A DNA stretch of 45,829 nt from AC-37 sp036382905 (GCA_036382905.1 DASVPL010000101.1:1-45829), one strand, 5' to 3'. Shown: positions 1 to 9,298, counted from the stretch's first letter. The notes: generated by a model not told the origin, from the sequence alone. A program made the numbers and translations.

Positions 1-1899
1 ACGGCGATGGTGGCGCTGGCGCTGCCGGCGCTGGCGCTGGCGCACATCGAGCGTCCCTCCTACTGGCCGGACCCCGCGCCCGACACGTCGGTCACGCCGC
101 CGGCCGGCGGCAAGGTGCCGAAGGCGCGCCCCCTCTCGTCCGCGCTGGTGGACCGGCTGCCCGGCGAGACCCGCGTCGTGTGCCAGAAGAAGTCGCTGAC
201 CTACCTGAAGAGGTCGATCGCGAAGGCCCGCAAGGACGGCTACACCTACCGCCCCAGCGAGCACCTGAAGCTGAGCGCGAAGCGCGCCGAGCGGCTCATG
301 ATCATCAACCGCCGCCTCTTCAAGCGCTGCAAGTACAAGGAGATCCAGCCGGCGGTCACGGCCTCGACCAACAACGACCGCGTGGTCGTGATGCCCGGCA
401 TCTACACCGAGCCGACCGCCCGCAAGGCGAAGACGTTCGACCCGGCCTGCGACAAGTGGGAGATCAAGACCGAGTTCGGGGATCCCGGCGCGCTCGCGTA
501 CGACTACCACCTGAACTGCCCGAACGACCAGCAGCTCATCGCGGTTCTCGGCCGCGGACCGAACACCGCGCCGCCGCCCGAACCTCCGCGATACGACCGC
601 CACGGGATCCCGAACATCGGCCCCTGCATCCGCTGCAACTTCCAGATCGAGGGCTCCGGCGTAAGCGCCGACGACACGATCGTCGACGCCGGACGCGTCG
701 AGTCCGGCAACGGCGCGCCGATCGACGCCAAGAAGGACGTGGGGATCCGCGCCGACCGCGCCGACGGCTTCGTCCTGCGCATGATGACCTTCCGCCACGC
801 GAGGGAGCACGGCATCTACGTGATGGAGTCGGACGGGTACCTGCTCGACCGATTCAAGGCCTTCTACAACGGGCTCTACGGGACGCTGACGTTCGTCGAG
901 GACCACGGAATCCAGCAGCACTGCGAGACCGCGGGCCACGCCGACTCGGGCATCTACCCCGGCGCTCCCGTCGACACCGGCGAGCAGCGGCCCGAGGGCA
1001 CGGAGTTCCGTTACAACCAGCAGATCCGCTTCTGCGACTCGTACCACAACCTCGCCGGCTACTCCGCGACGAGCGGCAACGCGGTCCACGTCCACGACAA
1101 CAACTTCTACGGGAACGCGCTCGGGCTGAACACCGACGTCGCGACCGCGGCAGGCCACCCCGGCTACCCGGGCGACTCGATGCTCTACGAGCACAACAAC
1201 ATCTACTCGAACAACTTCAACCCGTACGAGGAGGGCTCGGACGTCATCCCGGCGTTCCCGTACCCGGTCGGCACCGGCCTGTGGATCGCGGGCGGCAACA
1301 ACCACACCGTTCGCAACAACAACATCTACGACAACTGGCGCCGCGGCTCGATGGTGTTCTCGATCCCCGACGTGCTCATCTGCGGGGAGCAGACGGACAA
1401 CCACAACCAGAAGGGCTGCGACGAGTCGCGCACCAGCACCTCGTACCGGAACAAGCACTACTCGAACGTGATGGGCCGCGGGCCGGACGGGAAGCCGGCT
1501 CCCAACGGCACCGACTTCTGGTGGGACGAGTTCCCCGGCAACACCGACAACTGCTGGTACCTGAACGAGGGCCCTGCGCCGATCACGTACTCGCCCGAGC
1601 CGCTGCCGAACTGCAACGACGGCAAGAACTCCGAGCAGAGCGTCGGCCACGGCAACCTCCAGAACGAGTCGGAGCTCGCCTCGTGCCTGGCGGCGTTCGA
1701 GACGCGGAACTTCGATCAGGAGACAACCTCCTGCCCGTGGCTGTTCACGCCGCCCAAGCCGGGATCCTCCGGGGCGCTCGCGCAGGACAGCGACGCCGGG
1801 CAGGCCCGCCAGCTCGAGCTGTTCCTGCGCTACTGCGCGGAGAACCCGCAGAGCAACACGTGCAAGGCGTACCTCTCTCCGCTCGGCCTCAAGCGCTGA
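1..1899 (+). CDS. Secreted right-handed parallel beta-helix protein (5' end probably outside window)
   Basis: The frame is open from base 1. The first ATG (7) gives a hydrophobic Ala/Leu stretch with no positively charged n-region, so the true start probably lies upstream and the visible part is the core of a signal peptide. After it comes a Pro-rich linker, then a long region with many Asn/Asp/Gly turns and repeated short strands (for example DNNFYGNALGLNTD, EHNNIYSNNF, VRNNNIYDN, about residues 220-450). This is the pattern of PbH1 right-handed parallel beta-helices. Such folds occur in polysaccharide lyases and in surface proteins with no known activity; no lyase catalytic site is evident. 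Several Cys residues in the second half suggest disulfides in an exported protein. It is followed at once by a small lipoprotein gene. Confidence 0.75.
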   Translation, partial: TAMVALALPALALAHIERPSYWPDPAPDTSVTPPAGGKVPKARPLSSALVDRLPGETRVVCQKKSLTYLKRSIAKARKDGYTYRPSEHLKLSAKRAERLMIINRRLFKRCKYKEIQPAVTASTNNDRVVVMPGIYTEPTARKAKTFDPACDKWEIKTEFGDPGALAYDYHLNCPNDQQLIAVLGRGPNTAPPPEPPRYDRHGIPNIGPCIRCNFQIEGSGVSADDTIVDAGRVESGNGAPIDAKKDVGIRADRADGFVLRMMTFRHAREHGIYVMESDGYLLDRFKAFYNGLYGTLTFVEDHGIQQHCETAGHADSGIYPGAPVDTGEQRPEGTEFRYNQQIRFCDSYHNLAGYSATSGNAVHVHDNNFYGNALGLNTDVATAAGHPGYPGDSMLYEHNNIYSNNFNPYEEGSDVIPAFPYPVGTGLWIAGGNNHTVRNNNIYDNWRRGSMVFSIPDVLICGEQTDNHNQKGCDESRTSTSYRNKHYSNVMGRGPDGKPAPNGTDFWWDEFPGNTDNCWYLNEGPAPITYSPEPLPNCNDGKNSEQSVGHGNLQNESELASCLAAFETRNFDQETTSCPWLFTPPKPGSSGALAQDSDAGQARQLELFLRYCAENPQSNTCKAYLSPLGLKR

Positions 1900-2270
1900 G
1901 CGCGCGACTCGTCCCGGTGCTGCTCGCCTGCGCGCTGGCGCTGGGCGCGTGCGGCGACTCGTCGGACTCCGACTCCAAGCCCGGCGGCCCGGCCCCCCGT
2001 CCCGCCAACCTCCCCCCCGACTTCAACATCCAGCTCTTCAACTGCGCGAACTGGCAGCAGTCGGACGACAAGATCCGCGCGTACGTGGTCGACCGCCTCC
2101 AGCAGATCGTCGGCGGCCAGATCACCGGCCAGGGCGCCGACGGGCGTGGCTCGACGATCACCGACGAGCAGGCCACGCGGCTCTTCGACGGGACGTGCGG
2201 CTCGCCCCAGGCGCGCGGCTTCCTGCTCTACAAGCTCTACGGGCACGCCGCCGGCTTCGGCGGGGGCTAG
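1896..2270 (+). CDS. Small lipoprotein of unknown function
   Basis: About 124 residues. A short hydrophobic segment ends in a clear lipobox, LGAC, followed by a Ser/Asp linker; lipidation at that Cys and extracellular anchoring are inferred. The mature part contains two Cys (FNCANW and DGTCGS) that could pair. The start is uncertain. No ATG is available; a CTG at 1896 overlaps the TGA of the upstream beta-helix gene (CTGA) and gives a Lip signal with an Arg, while GTG at 1917 gives a very short signal with no charge. The tight link to the beta-helix gene suggests the two are co-translated and work together at the cell surface. I do not recognise the family. Confidence 0.6.
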   Translation: MSARLVPVLLACALALGACGDSSDSDSKPGGPAPRPANLPPDFNIQLFNCANWQQSDDKIRAYVVDRLQQIVGGQITGQGADGRGSTITDEQATRLFDGTCGSPQARGFLLYKLYGHAAGFGGG

Positions 2271-2274
2271 CCGC

Positions 2275-3600
2275 TCACGCGGCGAGTGCCGCCGCGCGTT
2301 CGCCCGCCCGCGGCGCGAGCCGCTCGTCCATCACCACCCGCCCGCCGCGCGTCGGCACCACCACCACGTGGTGGAGCCGCTGCGCCTCGAGCCGCGGCGA
2401 CGCCGCCCGCAGGCGCGCGCGGTCCAGCACGGTGCGCACCACCACCTTCATCTCCAGGTGCGCGAACGCGGCCCCGATGCAGCGCCGCACTCCGCCGCCG
2501 AACGGGATGAACGTGTACGGCTCGCCCTCGCCCTCGAGCCAGCGCTCGGGGCGGAACTCGTGCGGATCGCTCCAGGTGTTCGGGCGCAGGTGCAGCAGCG
2601 GCAGCGCGATCACGACCTGCGTGCCGGCGGGCAGCGTGTAGCCGGCGACCTCGGCCTCGCTCTTCAGGATCCGCGTGGCGTCGGTCGCCGGCGGACGCAC
2701 GCGCAGCGACTCCTTCACGACCGCGTCGAGGTAGTCGTCGTCCTCGGGCTCGGCGAGCAGGCGGTCGAGCACGCGCGGTGTGCGCAGGATCCGTTCGAAG
2801 CACCAGGTGAGCCCCGCCGAGGAGGTCTCGTACCCGGCGGCCAGCAGGGCGTACATCTCGTCGCGCAGCTCCTGGTCGGTCATCGCGCCGCCGTCCTCGT
2901 AGCGCGACTCGATCAGGAGCGAGACCACGTCGCCGGCCGGGTCGGGGGCGGCGCGGCGCTCGGCGATCTCGCGGTAGACGAGCTCGTCCATCGCATCGCG
3001 CGCGGCCACGAAGCGCCGCCAGGGGCTCCAGCGGCCGAGGTCGCGCTGGAGCGGCGGCAGCGGCAGGACCACTCCGGAGAGGCGGTCGAGCCGGAGGATC
3101 CCCGCGGCGAGCTCCTCGAGCCGCGCCGGGTCGCGCACTCCCATCACCGCGCGCAGGATCGCCTCCATCGTGACCCGCTTCATCGGCGGCAGCAGCTCGA
3201 ACGCCTCGCCGACCGGCCAGCGTTCGATCTCGCGCTCGGTCACCTCGGCGAACACGTCACTCCAGCGCCGCAGCGCCTCGCCGTGGAAGGGCGGCAGCAG
3301 CAGCTTGCGGCGGCGCAGGTGCTCGCCCTCGTCGAGCGTCATCGACGACAGGCGTCCGATCGCGGGCTCGAACAGCGCGGCGTTCCCCTCACCCGCGTGG
3401 AACACGTCGGCGGGCCCCTTGAACACACGCTCGACCTCGCCGGGGTCGGCGACGTAGACCACCTCGCCGATCCCCTGGAAGCGCGCCCGGAAGCAGTCGC
3501 CGTAGCGGGCCTGGCAGCGCAGCAGGAAGTCGATCGGACGGCGCATGAAAGCGGCCGTCTGAAGCACCCCGGGAACGCGCGGGCCGGGCGGTAGCGCCAT
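2275..3600 (-). CDS. Cytochrome P450
   Basis: 441 residues, soluble type without a membrane anchor, starting MALPPGPRVPG, a typical Pro-rich P450 N-terminus. Family signatures are all present: I-helix AAGYETSS with the oxygen-activating acid replaced by Glu before Thr, ExxR in KESLRVRP, the PERW segment (RPERW), and the heme loop FIPFGGGVRRCIG with the thiolate ligand Cys374. The start is the ATG at 3600; a longer upstream frame exists but runs through the divergent hydrolase gene. Substrate cannot be read from sequence. It is divergent from the hydrolase-SDR-peptidase operon with only 21 bp between start codons, so the two units probably share regulation. A second P450 lies at 6681-8033. Confidence 0.93.
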   Translation of the reverse strand: MALPPGPRVPGVLQTAAFMRRPIDFLLRCQARYGDCFRARFQGIGEVVYVADPGEVERVFKGPADVFHAGEGNAALFEPAIGRLSSMTLDEGEHLRRRKLLLPPFHGEALRRWSDVFAEVTEREIERWPVGEAFELLPPMKRVTMEAILRAVMGVRDPARLEELAAGILRLDRLSGVVLPLPPLQRDLGRWSPWRRFVAARDAMDELVYREIAERRAAPDPAGDVVSLLIESRYEDGGAMTDQELRDEMYALLAAGYETSSAGLTWCFERILRTPRVLDRLLAEPEDDDYLDAVVKESLRVRPPATDATRILKSEAEVAGYTLPAGTQVVIALPLLHLRPNTWSDPHEFRPERWLEGEGEPYTFIPFGGGVRRCIGAAFAHLEMKVVVRTVLDRARLRAASPRLEAQRLHHVVVVPTRGGRVVMDERLAPRAGERAAALAA

Positions 3601-3621
3601 GGGCGGAGGTTCTACTAGAGA

Positions 3622-4575
3622 ATGCCGCGCGTGACAGCCGCTGCCACACGCGCCGGACTCGCCCTCGGGGCGCTCGCCGGCGCGCTGCTCGTCAATCGCG
3701 AGCTGGCCGGGCGGGAGGCGAAGCCGGCCGAGGCGCGGGCCGGGCTGCTCGTGCCGACCGCGCTGGGCGAGCTGCACGTGCTCGAGGAGGGTGACCCCAG
3801 CGCGCCGGTGGCCGTGCTGCTGCACGGGTTCGGCGGGTCGCTGCACTGGTTCGACCGGCTCGCGCCGCTGCTCGCCACGGACCATCGCGTCATCCGCATC
3901 GACGCCCTCGGGCACGGCGGGTCGGCCAAGCCGCGGATCGACTACTCGTTCGAACAGCACGCGGCCGCGGTGGCCGAGGCGCTCGGGCGACTCGGCGTCG
4001 AGCATGCGCTGTTCGTGGGGCACTCGTTCGGGGGCGCGCTGGCGATCGCGGTGGCCGAGCGCCGGCGCGAGCTGGTCGAGCGGATCGTGCTGATGGACGA
4101 CGGCCCCGACAACGACTTCGGCGACCAGCCGCTCATGACGACGATGGGATTCGTCCCTGTGATCGGGGAGCTGCTGCGGCGGCTCGCGTTCGACTCGGCC
4201 ATCCGCGACGGCTTCCGCGACGCGTTCGCCGACGGCTTCGACCTCGCCGGCGGCTTCGACGACCCCGACCAGGTCGTGCACGACTACCGCGCGATGACCT
4301 TCACCTCGTACAGGGGGTCGTGGGACGCCGAGGAGGCTTACATGGACGCGACCCCGCTCGACGAGCGCCTGCGCCGGCTCGGCATGCCCTCGCTCGTGAT
4401 CTTCGGCGAGCACGACCGGTTCTTCCGAGCCGAGGAGGCCGCCGCCGCGTACCGGCGAGTGCCGGGGCTGCGCGTGGAGGTGATCGCCGGGTCCGGTCAC
4501 TCGCCGAACGTCGAGCGGCCGGAGGAGGTCGCGCGGCTCGTGCGCGAGCTCGTCGCGGGCGCCGCGGCGGGATGA
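3622..4575 (+). CDS. Alpha/beta-fold hydrolase
   Basis: 317 residues. A hydrophobic segment at about residues 11-24 may anchor the protein in the membrane. The alpha/beta-hydrolase core follows: oxyanion-hole motif HGFGGS (68-73), nucleophile elbow GHSFGG with Ser135, a late acid in FGEHDRFF, and the catalytic His in GSGHSPNVE near the C-terminus. The cap region sits between about residues 150 and 240. Family members are esterases, epoxide hydrolases or C-C hydrolases; nothing here decides which. It is the first gene of an operon with an SDR (ATGA overlap) and an M28-like peptidase (GTGA overlap) and is divergent to a P450, which suggests oxidative processing of a lipid or terpenoid-like substrate, as an inference only. 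Confidence 0.9.
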   Translation: MPRVTAAATRAGLALGALAGALLVNRELAGREAKPAEARAGLLVPTALGELHVLEEGDPSAPVAVLLHGFGGSLHWFDRLAPLLATDHRVIRIDALGHGGSAKPRIDYSFEQHAAAVAEALGRLGVEHALFVGHSFGGALAIAVAERRRELVERIVLMDDGPDNDFGDQPLMTTMGFVPVIGELLRRLAFDSAIRDGFRDAFADGFDLAGGFDDPDQVVHDYRAMTFTSYRGSWDAEEAYMDATPLDERLRRLGMPSLVIFGEHDRFFRAEEAAAAYRRVPGLRVEVIAGSGHSPNVERPEEVARLVRELVAGAAAG

Positions 4576-5378
4576 TCGGGCGGCGACCGGACCTCGGGCG
4601 GCGGTTCGGCGGCACGCACGCGGTCGTGACGGGCGGGTCGGCCGGGATCGGCCTGGCGATCGCGCGCCGCCTGGTCGCGCTCGGCGGGTCGGTCACGCTC
4701 GTCGCGCGCGACGAGGAGCGGCTCGGGCGCGCGGCCGCGAGCCTCGGCGAGCGCGCGCGCACGCTGGCGCTCGACATCTCCGACGCCGACGCCGTCGCGG
4801 ACCGGCTCCCGGCGGAGCTGGCGGAGTGGCCGGCCGACCTCGTCGTGAACTGCGCCGGCATCTCGACGGTCGGCGAGTTCATGGACCTCGATGGCCCGGC
4901 CCTGCGGCGCGAGATGGACGTCAACTACTTCGGCGCCGTGTGGGTCACGCGCGCGGTCCTCCCCCACTTCCTCGAGCGCGGCCGCGGCCACGTGGCGATC
5001 GTCGGGTCGACGGCGTCGGTGATCGGCATCCACGGCTACGGCGCGTACACGCCGCCGAAGTTCGCGCTGTACGGGCTCGCGGAGGTGCTGCGGGCGGAGC
5101 TCGCGCCGAAGGGGATCGGCGTGACGATCGTGCTGCCGACGAGCACTCGCACCGGCATGCTCGAGCGCGAGCTGGAGGAGGCGCCGCCGGAGACGAGGCG
5201 CCTGATCACGGCGGAGCGCATCCTCGAGCCCGAGGAGGTGGCCGAGGCCGCGCTGCGGGCGGTGGCGAGCGGCCGTTTCGAGGCGATCCCCGGCCGCGAC
5301 GTGACGCTCCAGACACGCGCCTACCGCCTGGCGCCGAGCGTGGGCCGCAGGATCGTGGACCGCAAGGCGCGCGGGTGA
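4572..5378 (+). CDS. Short-chain dehydrogenase/reductase, 3-ketodihydrosphingosine-reductase-like
   Basis: 268 residues. The Rossmann motif TGGSAGIG is at 20-27, the NAG-type motif appears as NCAG, the catalytic Ser is in IVGSTAS, and the YxxxK pair is Y159/K163. An Arg in the VARDEERL segment after beta-2 suggests NADP(H). NCAG instead of NNAG and the long C-terminal part are seen in KDSR-like reductases, so a ketone on a long acyl chain is a possible substrate; this is suggestive only. The start is the ATG at 4572 because it overlaps the hydrolase stop as ATGA; the longer open frame upstream lies inside the hydrolase gene. The stop in turn overlaps the next gene as GTGA. Confidence 0.9.
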   Translation: MIGRRPDLGRRFGGTHAVVTGGSAGIGLAIARRLVALGGSVTLVARDEERLGRAAASLGERARTLALDISDADAVADRLPAELAEWPADLVVNCAGISTVGEFMDLDGPALRREMDVNYFGAVWVTRAVLPHFLERGRGHVAIVGSTASVIGIHGYGAYTPPKFALYGLAEVLRAELAPKGIGVTIVLPTSTRTGMLERELEEAPPETRRLITAERILEPEEVAEAALRAVASGRFEAIPGRDVTLQTRAYRLAPSVGRRIVDRKARG

Positions 5379-6616
5379 GCGACGGCGGCGCGCCGGGCGT
5401 GGCCGCTGAGTCGGCGCCGAGCGCTTCACCGCGCGCGGCTCCGGGCGAGGCCGGCGCGCGCGAGCTGATCGAGACCCTCGCCCGGCTCGAGCGGCGGCCG
5501 TGCTCGCCGGGCGAGCGCGAGGCCGCCGAGTGGATCGCCGCGCGCCTCGAGCGCGCCGGCTGCGAGCGCGTGGACCTCGAGGAGGAGGTCGCCTACGGGC
5601 TCTACGCCCCCACGCTGACCGCGCTCGGCCTGCTCGGCGCCCTCGCGTCGCTCCTCTGCATCGCCGGGCGGCGCGTCGCGGCGAGCGCGATCTCGATCGC
5701 CGGCCTCGTCACGGTCGTGGACGAGGCCCAGAACGGGCCGCGGCTCGTGCGCCGCGCGCTGTACCCCGCGCGCACCACCACCAACGTGGTCGCGCGGATC
5801 GGCCCCGACGACGCGCCGCGCACGGTCGTGGTCCTCGCCCACCACGACGCCCACCAGACCGGCCGCCTCTACGACCAGTCGCTCCTGATGGCCGCCCACC
5901 GCCACGCCCCCGGCCTGCTCGCCCGCATGAAGACCTCGCTGCCGCAGTGGTGGGTCGGCTGCTCGGGCGCGGTGCTCACGCTCGTCGCCGTGGCCACCCG
6001 GCGCCGGCGCCACGCCGCCGCCGGTGCGGTGCTCAACCTCGTCGGCGCGGCGGCGATGGGCGAGGTCGCGCGCAACCCGGTGAGCCCGGGCGCCAACGAC
6101 AACCTGTCGGGCGTCGCCGGCCTCGTCACGCTCGCCGAGCTGCTCCGGGAGCGACCGCTGCCGGGGCTCCGCGTGCTGCTCGTCTCGTGCGGCGCCGAGG
6201 AGGCGCTCCAGGAGGGCATCCGCGCCTTCATGGCTCGCCACGGCAACGAGCTCGACCCGGCGCGGACCGCGTTCGTGAACCTCGAGACGGTCGGCTCGCC
6301 GCGGCTCATCATGCTCGAGGGCGAGGGGCCGATCTGGATGGAGGACTACGCCGAACCCTCGTTTCGCGACCTCGTCGCCCGCTGCGCCGAGGCCGAGGGC
6401 ATCGAGCTCGAACGCGGCTTCCGCGCCCGCGCCTCCACCGACAGCGTGATCCCGAGTCGCGCCGGCCATCCCACGGCCACGATCACCTCGATCACCGCCT
6501 GGGGTGCGCTCGCCAACTACCACCTCCCGACCGACACCGCCGCGAACGTCGACCACGACAGCGTCCAGCGCGCCGCCCGGCTCGCGTACGCGACCGCTGC
6601 GGCCTTTCGCGCCTAG
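5375..6616 (+). CDS. M28-family zinc aminopeptidase-like protein with membrane segments
   Basis: 413 residues from a GTG at 5375 that overlaps the SDR stop (GTGA). M28 metal-site motifs are in order: HHDAH (H156-H160, with D158 as His-x-Asp), GANDNLSG (bridging D242), CGAEE (catalytic and metal-binding E275/E276), NLETVGS, and a C-terminal HLPTDT His. Two hydrophobic hairpins (about residues 75-110 and 195-230) are inserted between the N-terminal part and the metal-binding half, so the enzyme is probably membrane-attached. Residues 1-30 are low-complexity Ala/Ser/Pro. M28 peptidases remove N-terminal residues or deacylate small peptides. Its place in an operon with lipid-type enzymes suggests it acts on a small amide rather than on proteins; that is inference. 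Confidence 0.85.
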   Translation: MSDGGAPGVAAESAPSASPRAAPGEAGARELIETLARLERRPCSPGEREAAEWIAARLERAGCERVDLEEEVAYGLYAPTLTALGLLGALASLLCIAGRRVAASAISIAGLVTVVDEAQNGPRLVRRALYPARTTTNVVARIGPDDAPRTVVVLAHHDAHQTGRLYDQSLLMAAHRHAPGLLARMKTSLPQWWVGCSGAVLTLVAVATRRRRHAAAGAVLNLVGAAAMGEVARNPVSPGANDNLSGVAGLVTLAELLRERPLPGLRVLLVSCGAEEALQEGIRAFMARHGNELDPARTAFVNLETVGSPRLIMLEGEGPIWMEDYAEPSFRDLVARCAEAEGIELERGFRARASTDSVIPSRAGHPTATITSITAWGALANYHLPTDTAANVDHDSVQRAARLAYATAAAFRA

Positions 6617-6680
6617 TTCCCCCAGCCGGTGGGGACGTTTCCCCCCAGAGCGGGGATCCCTGGTACGGTCGCGAACGGCC
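6617..6680 (+). promoter_or_regulatory. Short intergenic stretch with a small hairpin before the second P450
   Basis: The 64 bases between the peptidase stop and the P450 ATG contain CCCCA-GCCGG-TGGGG, a 5-bp stem at about 6624-6638, and a second C-run/G-run pair just after. There is no T-tract, so it is a weak terminator candidate at best, and no recognisable -35/-10 pair. Confidence 0.25.
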
Positions 6681-8033
6681 ATGGCGACCGAGACACGGGA
6701 CGCGCCGGCAGCGACTCGGAGGGCTCGGCTCGGTCCGCTGCTAGGCGACCTACAGGCACTCCGCCAAGACCCGCTCGGGCTCTTCGCGAGGGGCGCGGCG
6801 AGCGGTGCGGACGTGGTCCGCTTCCGCGCCGCCCACCGCAACGTGTACCTGCTCGTGGGGCCGGGCGCGATCGCGCACGTGGGCATCCACAACCGCGACA
6901 ACTACTTCAAGGGCGTGAGCTACGACGCCCTGCGCGTGCCGCTGCCGAACGCGCTCCTGACGATCGACGGCGACGAGGCACGCGAGCGTCGCAAGCTGCT
7001 CATGCCCCTGTTCACGCGTCGCAGCCTCCTCCCCGACGTGTCGACGATCACGGCCGCCGTGGACGACCTCTGCCGGCGCTGGGACGAGTTCGCCCGCACC
7101 GGGACGGAGTTCGACGTGCACAGCGAGATGAACCGGCTGACCTTCGACGTGGTGGGCCGCATCCTCGTCGGCGCCGAGCTGGGCGACGAGATGGGCAGGC
7201 TCGAGGCGAGCATCGCGCGGGCGAGCGAGTGGGTCGCGCGCCGCACGCGTGCGCTCGTGCCCCTCCCGACGGCGATCCCAACGCCCGGCAACATCGGCTA
7301 CCGCCGCAACTACCGCGCGCTGGCCGCGTGGGCGGACGGGCTGGTCGCCTCGTCCCGCGGGGCGACCGGCGACGGCGTGGCCGGGCGGCTGGTCGCGGCG
7401 AGCCGCGACGGGGCCGGCATGGACGACCGCCAGCTGCGCGACGAGGTGGCCGCGTTCCTGATGGCCGGCCACCAGACCACGGCCTCGGCGCTGTCGTGGA
7501 CCTGGTACCTCCTCGCCCGCCACAGCGGGGAGCAGGAGCGCCTGGCGGAGGCATGCGAGTTCGCGCTCGCCGGCGGGGCGCCCGACATGGAGCGGCTCGA
7601 CGTCGTCCCCTACCTGCGCCAGGTGCTCGACGAGGCAATGCGCCTCTATCCGCCCGGCTGGGCCTTCACCCGCACGCCCAAGGCCGACGACGAGATCGCC
7701 GGCGAGCGCGTCCCCGCCGGCTCGATCGTGATCGTCTGCTCCTACGCCAACCAGCGCAGCCCGCGCTTCTGGGACGACCCGGAGACGTTCGACCCGGGGC
7801 GCTTCGCGACCGGCAGGCGGGAGTCGATCGGCCCCTACTCATACTTCCCGTTCGGGGTCGGGCCGCACGCGTGCATCGGCAAGCACCTGGCCGAGATCGA
7901 GTCGCGGCTCGCGCTGGCCCTGCTCGCCCGCCGCTACCGGGTCGAGGCCGTCTCAGGCGCGCCGGTCGCGCCGGAGCCCGCCATCACGCTCACCCCCCGC
8001 ACGCCGATCCGCGTGCGCGTGACGCGGCGCTAG
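6681..8033 (+). CDS. Cytochrome P450 (second copy, different subfamily)
   Basis: 450 residues. The I-helix motif is AGHQTTA, ExxR is in DEAMRLYPP, the PERF-like segment reads DPGRF, and the heme loop is FPFGVGPHACIG with thiolate ligand Cys398, the canonical FGxGxHxCIG form. The I-helix carries His-Gln in place of the usual acid before Thr-Thr, as in several CYP102/CYP110-like enzymes. The start is ATG 6681. The heme loop and I-helix differ clearly from the first P450 (FGGGVRRCIG), so this is not a local duplication. It follows the peptidase by 64 bp on the same strand. Its stop shares the palindrome CTAG (8030-8033) with the stop of the convergent propeller gene. Confidence 0.93.
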   Translation: MATETRDAPAATRRARLGPLLGDLQALRQDPLGLFARGAASGADVVRFRAAHRNVYLLVGPGAIAHVGIHNRDNYFKGVSYDALRVPLPNALLTIDGDEARERRKLLMPLFTRRSLLPDVSTITAAVDDLCRRWDEFARTGTEFDVHSEMNRLTFDVVGRILVGAELGDEMGRLEASIARASEWVARRTRALVPLPTAIPTPGNIGYRRNYRALAAWADGLVASSRGATGDGVAGRLVAASRDGAGMDDRQLRDEVAAFLMAGHQTTASALSWTWYLLARHSGEQERLAEACEFALAGGAPDMERLDVVPYLRQVLDEAMRLYPPGWAFTRTPKADDEIAGERVPAGSIVIVCSYANQRSPRFWDDPETFDPGRFATGRRESIGPYSYFPFGVGPHACIGKHLAEIESRLALALLARRYRVEAVSGAPVAPEPAITLTPRTPIRVRVTRR

Positions 8034-9298
8034 ATCCCGCCGAGGTAGCGCATCCAGATCTGCGGCTCGGCGCCCGTCCGGTTGGCCGCCGAGTCGAACA
8101 CGACGTAGTTGCGGTAGTAGCTCGTGCTGACGTGCTCGGCCCCGCTGCTCAGCGGGTCGTTGCCGCTGTCGACCGACTCGAGGATCGTCACGGGCTGGGG
8201 CACGTTCGGCGAGCCGCTCCAGAAGTACGCGTCGCGCAGGCCGTTGCGATCGCCGAGCGCGCCGCTCGACTTGATCGGGAGGTTCGAGGCGTCGCTCACG
8301 AAGGCCGCGTTGAAGCCGGCATTGAAGATGCTCGGCTCGCGCGAGTCGCCGTTGCCGACGTCGCCGTCCCAGGAGCTGACGATCCGCTCGCCGCCGCCGA
8401 TCGAGCGCAGCCCGATCTGGCTGAAACCGCCCCTGTCGGTCTCGTAGATCACGGTCCGGAGGACCTTCCCCTGGCGCCTGCGCTGGATGAAGCCGGGGTT
8501 GCGCCCGCCCTTGGCCACGAGCGTGGGCTTGCTCGCGCCCTCGGCCAGGAGGTAGACGCCGCCGGAGGCTCCGAACACCAGCCCGGTCGTGTCGCCGGTG
8601 TCGTACGACGGGTCCGCCTCGGCGCCCTTGACGTCGATCCGCTTGGTGGACTTGCCGCTGCGCACGTAGAGCCCGCCGCCGCTCACGAACGCGACCTTCG
8701 AGCAGTCGCCGGAGACCGCCACGTGCGTCGTGTCCGAGCTCGACTGCTTGTTCTTCGGCAGCGAGACGCGCGTGGGGACGAACTTCGGGGCCTTCGCGAG
8801 GAACGCGTCGGTCTGTCCGTTGGTGTCGCCGGAGACGAGGTTCGAGGCGTCGGACAGGAACGCGACGCAGCGGGCGCGGTCCTTGGCGCTGCCGTCGGTG
8901 GTCGCGTCGAACGACGGGCCGTTGGCGGGCTTGCCGGTGGCGCTGCGCGAGACGAGCTGCGTCTTGCCGGGGGTCCAAGCACTGCCGGTGTCACCGAACG
9001 ATCCGGCGCGGCGCACGGCGAACACGTCCTTCAGCCCGTTGGTGTCCCTGGCGACGAGGTCGGACGCCTCGGACTCGTAGGCGACGATCTGCGAGTAGCG
9101 CAGGTCGGCCGAGATGTGCGGGTTCGTGGACGGCCCGTTGGGCGTGTTGCCGTCAGGCGTGCGCGAGAAGAGCGTGGTGGTGGCGTCGCGGCCCTGGCCC
9201 ACCGAGGCGTCGGGCAGGGCCATCGCGACGGCGATCAGCGCGGCGAGCATCAGCGCGCCCAGGGCGCCGGGCAGGGCGCGCGGAGTGAGTCGGGCCAT
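8030..9298 (-). CDS. Secreted PD40/TolB-like beta-propeller protein
   Basis: 422 residues from the ATG at 9298 (a GTG three codons upstream is also possible). An N-terminal signal peptide (MARLTPRALPGALGALMLAALIAVAMA) ends near ALPDAS. The mature part holds recurring blade units of the type SDASNLV-GDTNG-DAF (for example near DLVARDTNGLKDVFAV, NLVSGDTNGQTDAFLA, NLPIKSS...GLRDAYFW), as in PD40/TolB-like propellers of actinobacterial exported proteins. No enzymatic residues are recognisable. The function is unknown; these proteins are usually inferred to bind surface ligands. The gene is convergent with the P450 and divergent from 9394, with a 95-bp shared upstream region. Confidence 0.75.
   Translation of the reverse strand: MARLTPRALPGALGALMLAALIAVAMALPDASVGQGRDATTTLFSRTPDGNTPNGPSTNPHISADLRYSQIVAYESEASDLVARDTNGLKDVFAVRRAGSFGDTGSAWTPGKTQLVSRSATGKPANGPSFDATTDGSAKDRARCVAFLSDASNLVSGDTNGQTDAFLAKAPKFVPTRVSLPKNKQSSSDTTHVAVSGDCSKVAFVSGGGLYVRSGKSTKRIDVKGAEADPSYDTGDTTGLVFGASGGVYLLAEGASKPTLVAKGGRNPGFIQRRRQGKVLRTVIYETDRGGFSQIGLRSIGGGERIVSSWDGDVGNGDSREPSIFNAGFNAAFVSDASNLPIKSSGALGDRNGLRDAYFWSGSPNVPQPVTILESVDSGNDPLSSGAEHVSTSYYRNYVVFDSAANRTGAEPQIWMRYLGGI

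Noticed and set aside
2275..4500. 741-aa minus-strand frame including the first P450
   Set aside because: Only the part from 3600 is P450; the N-terminal extension is antisense to the alpha/beta hydrolase.
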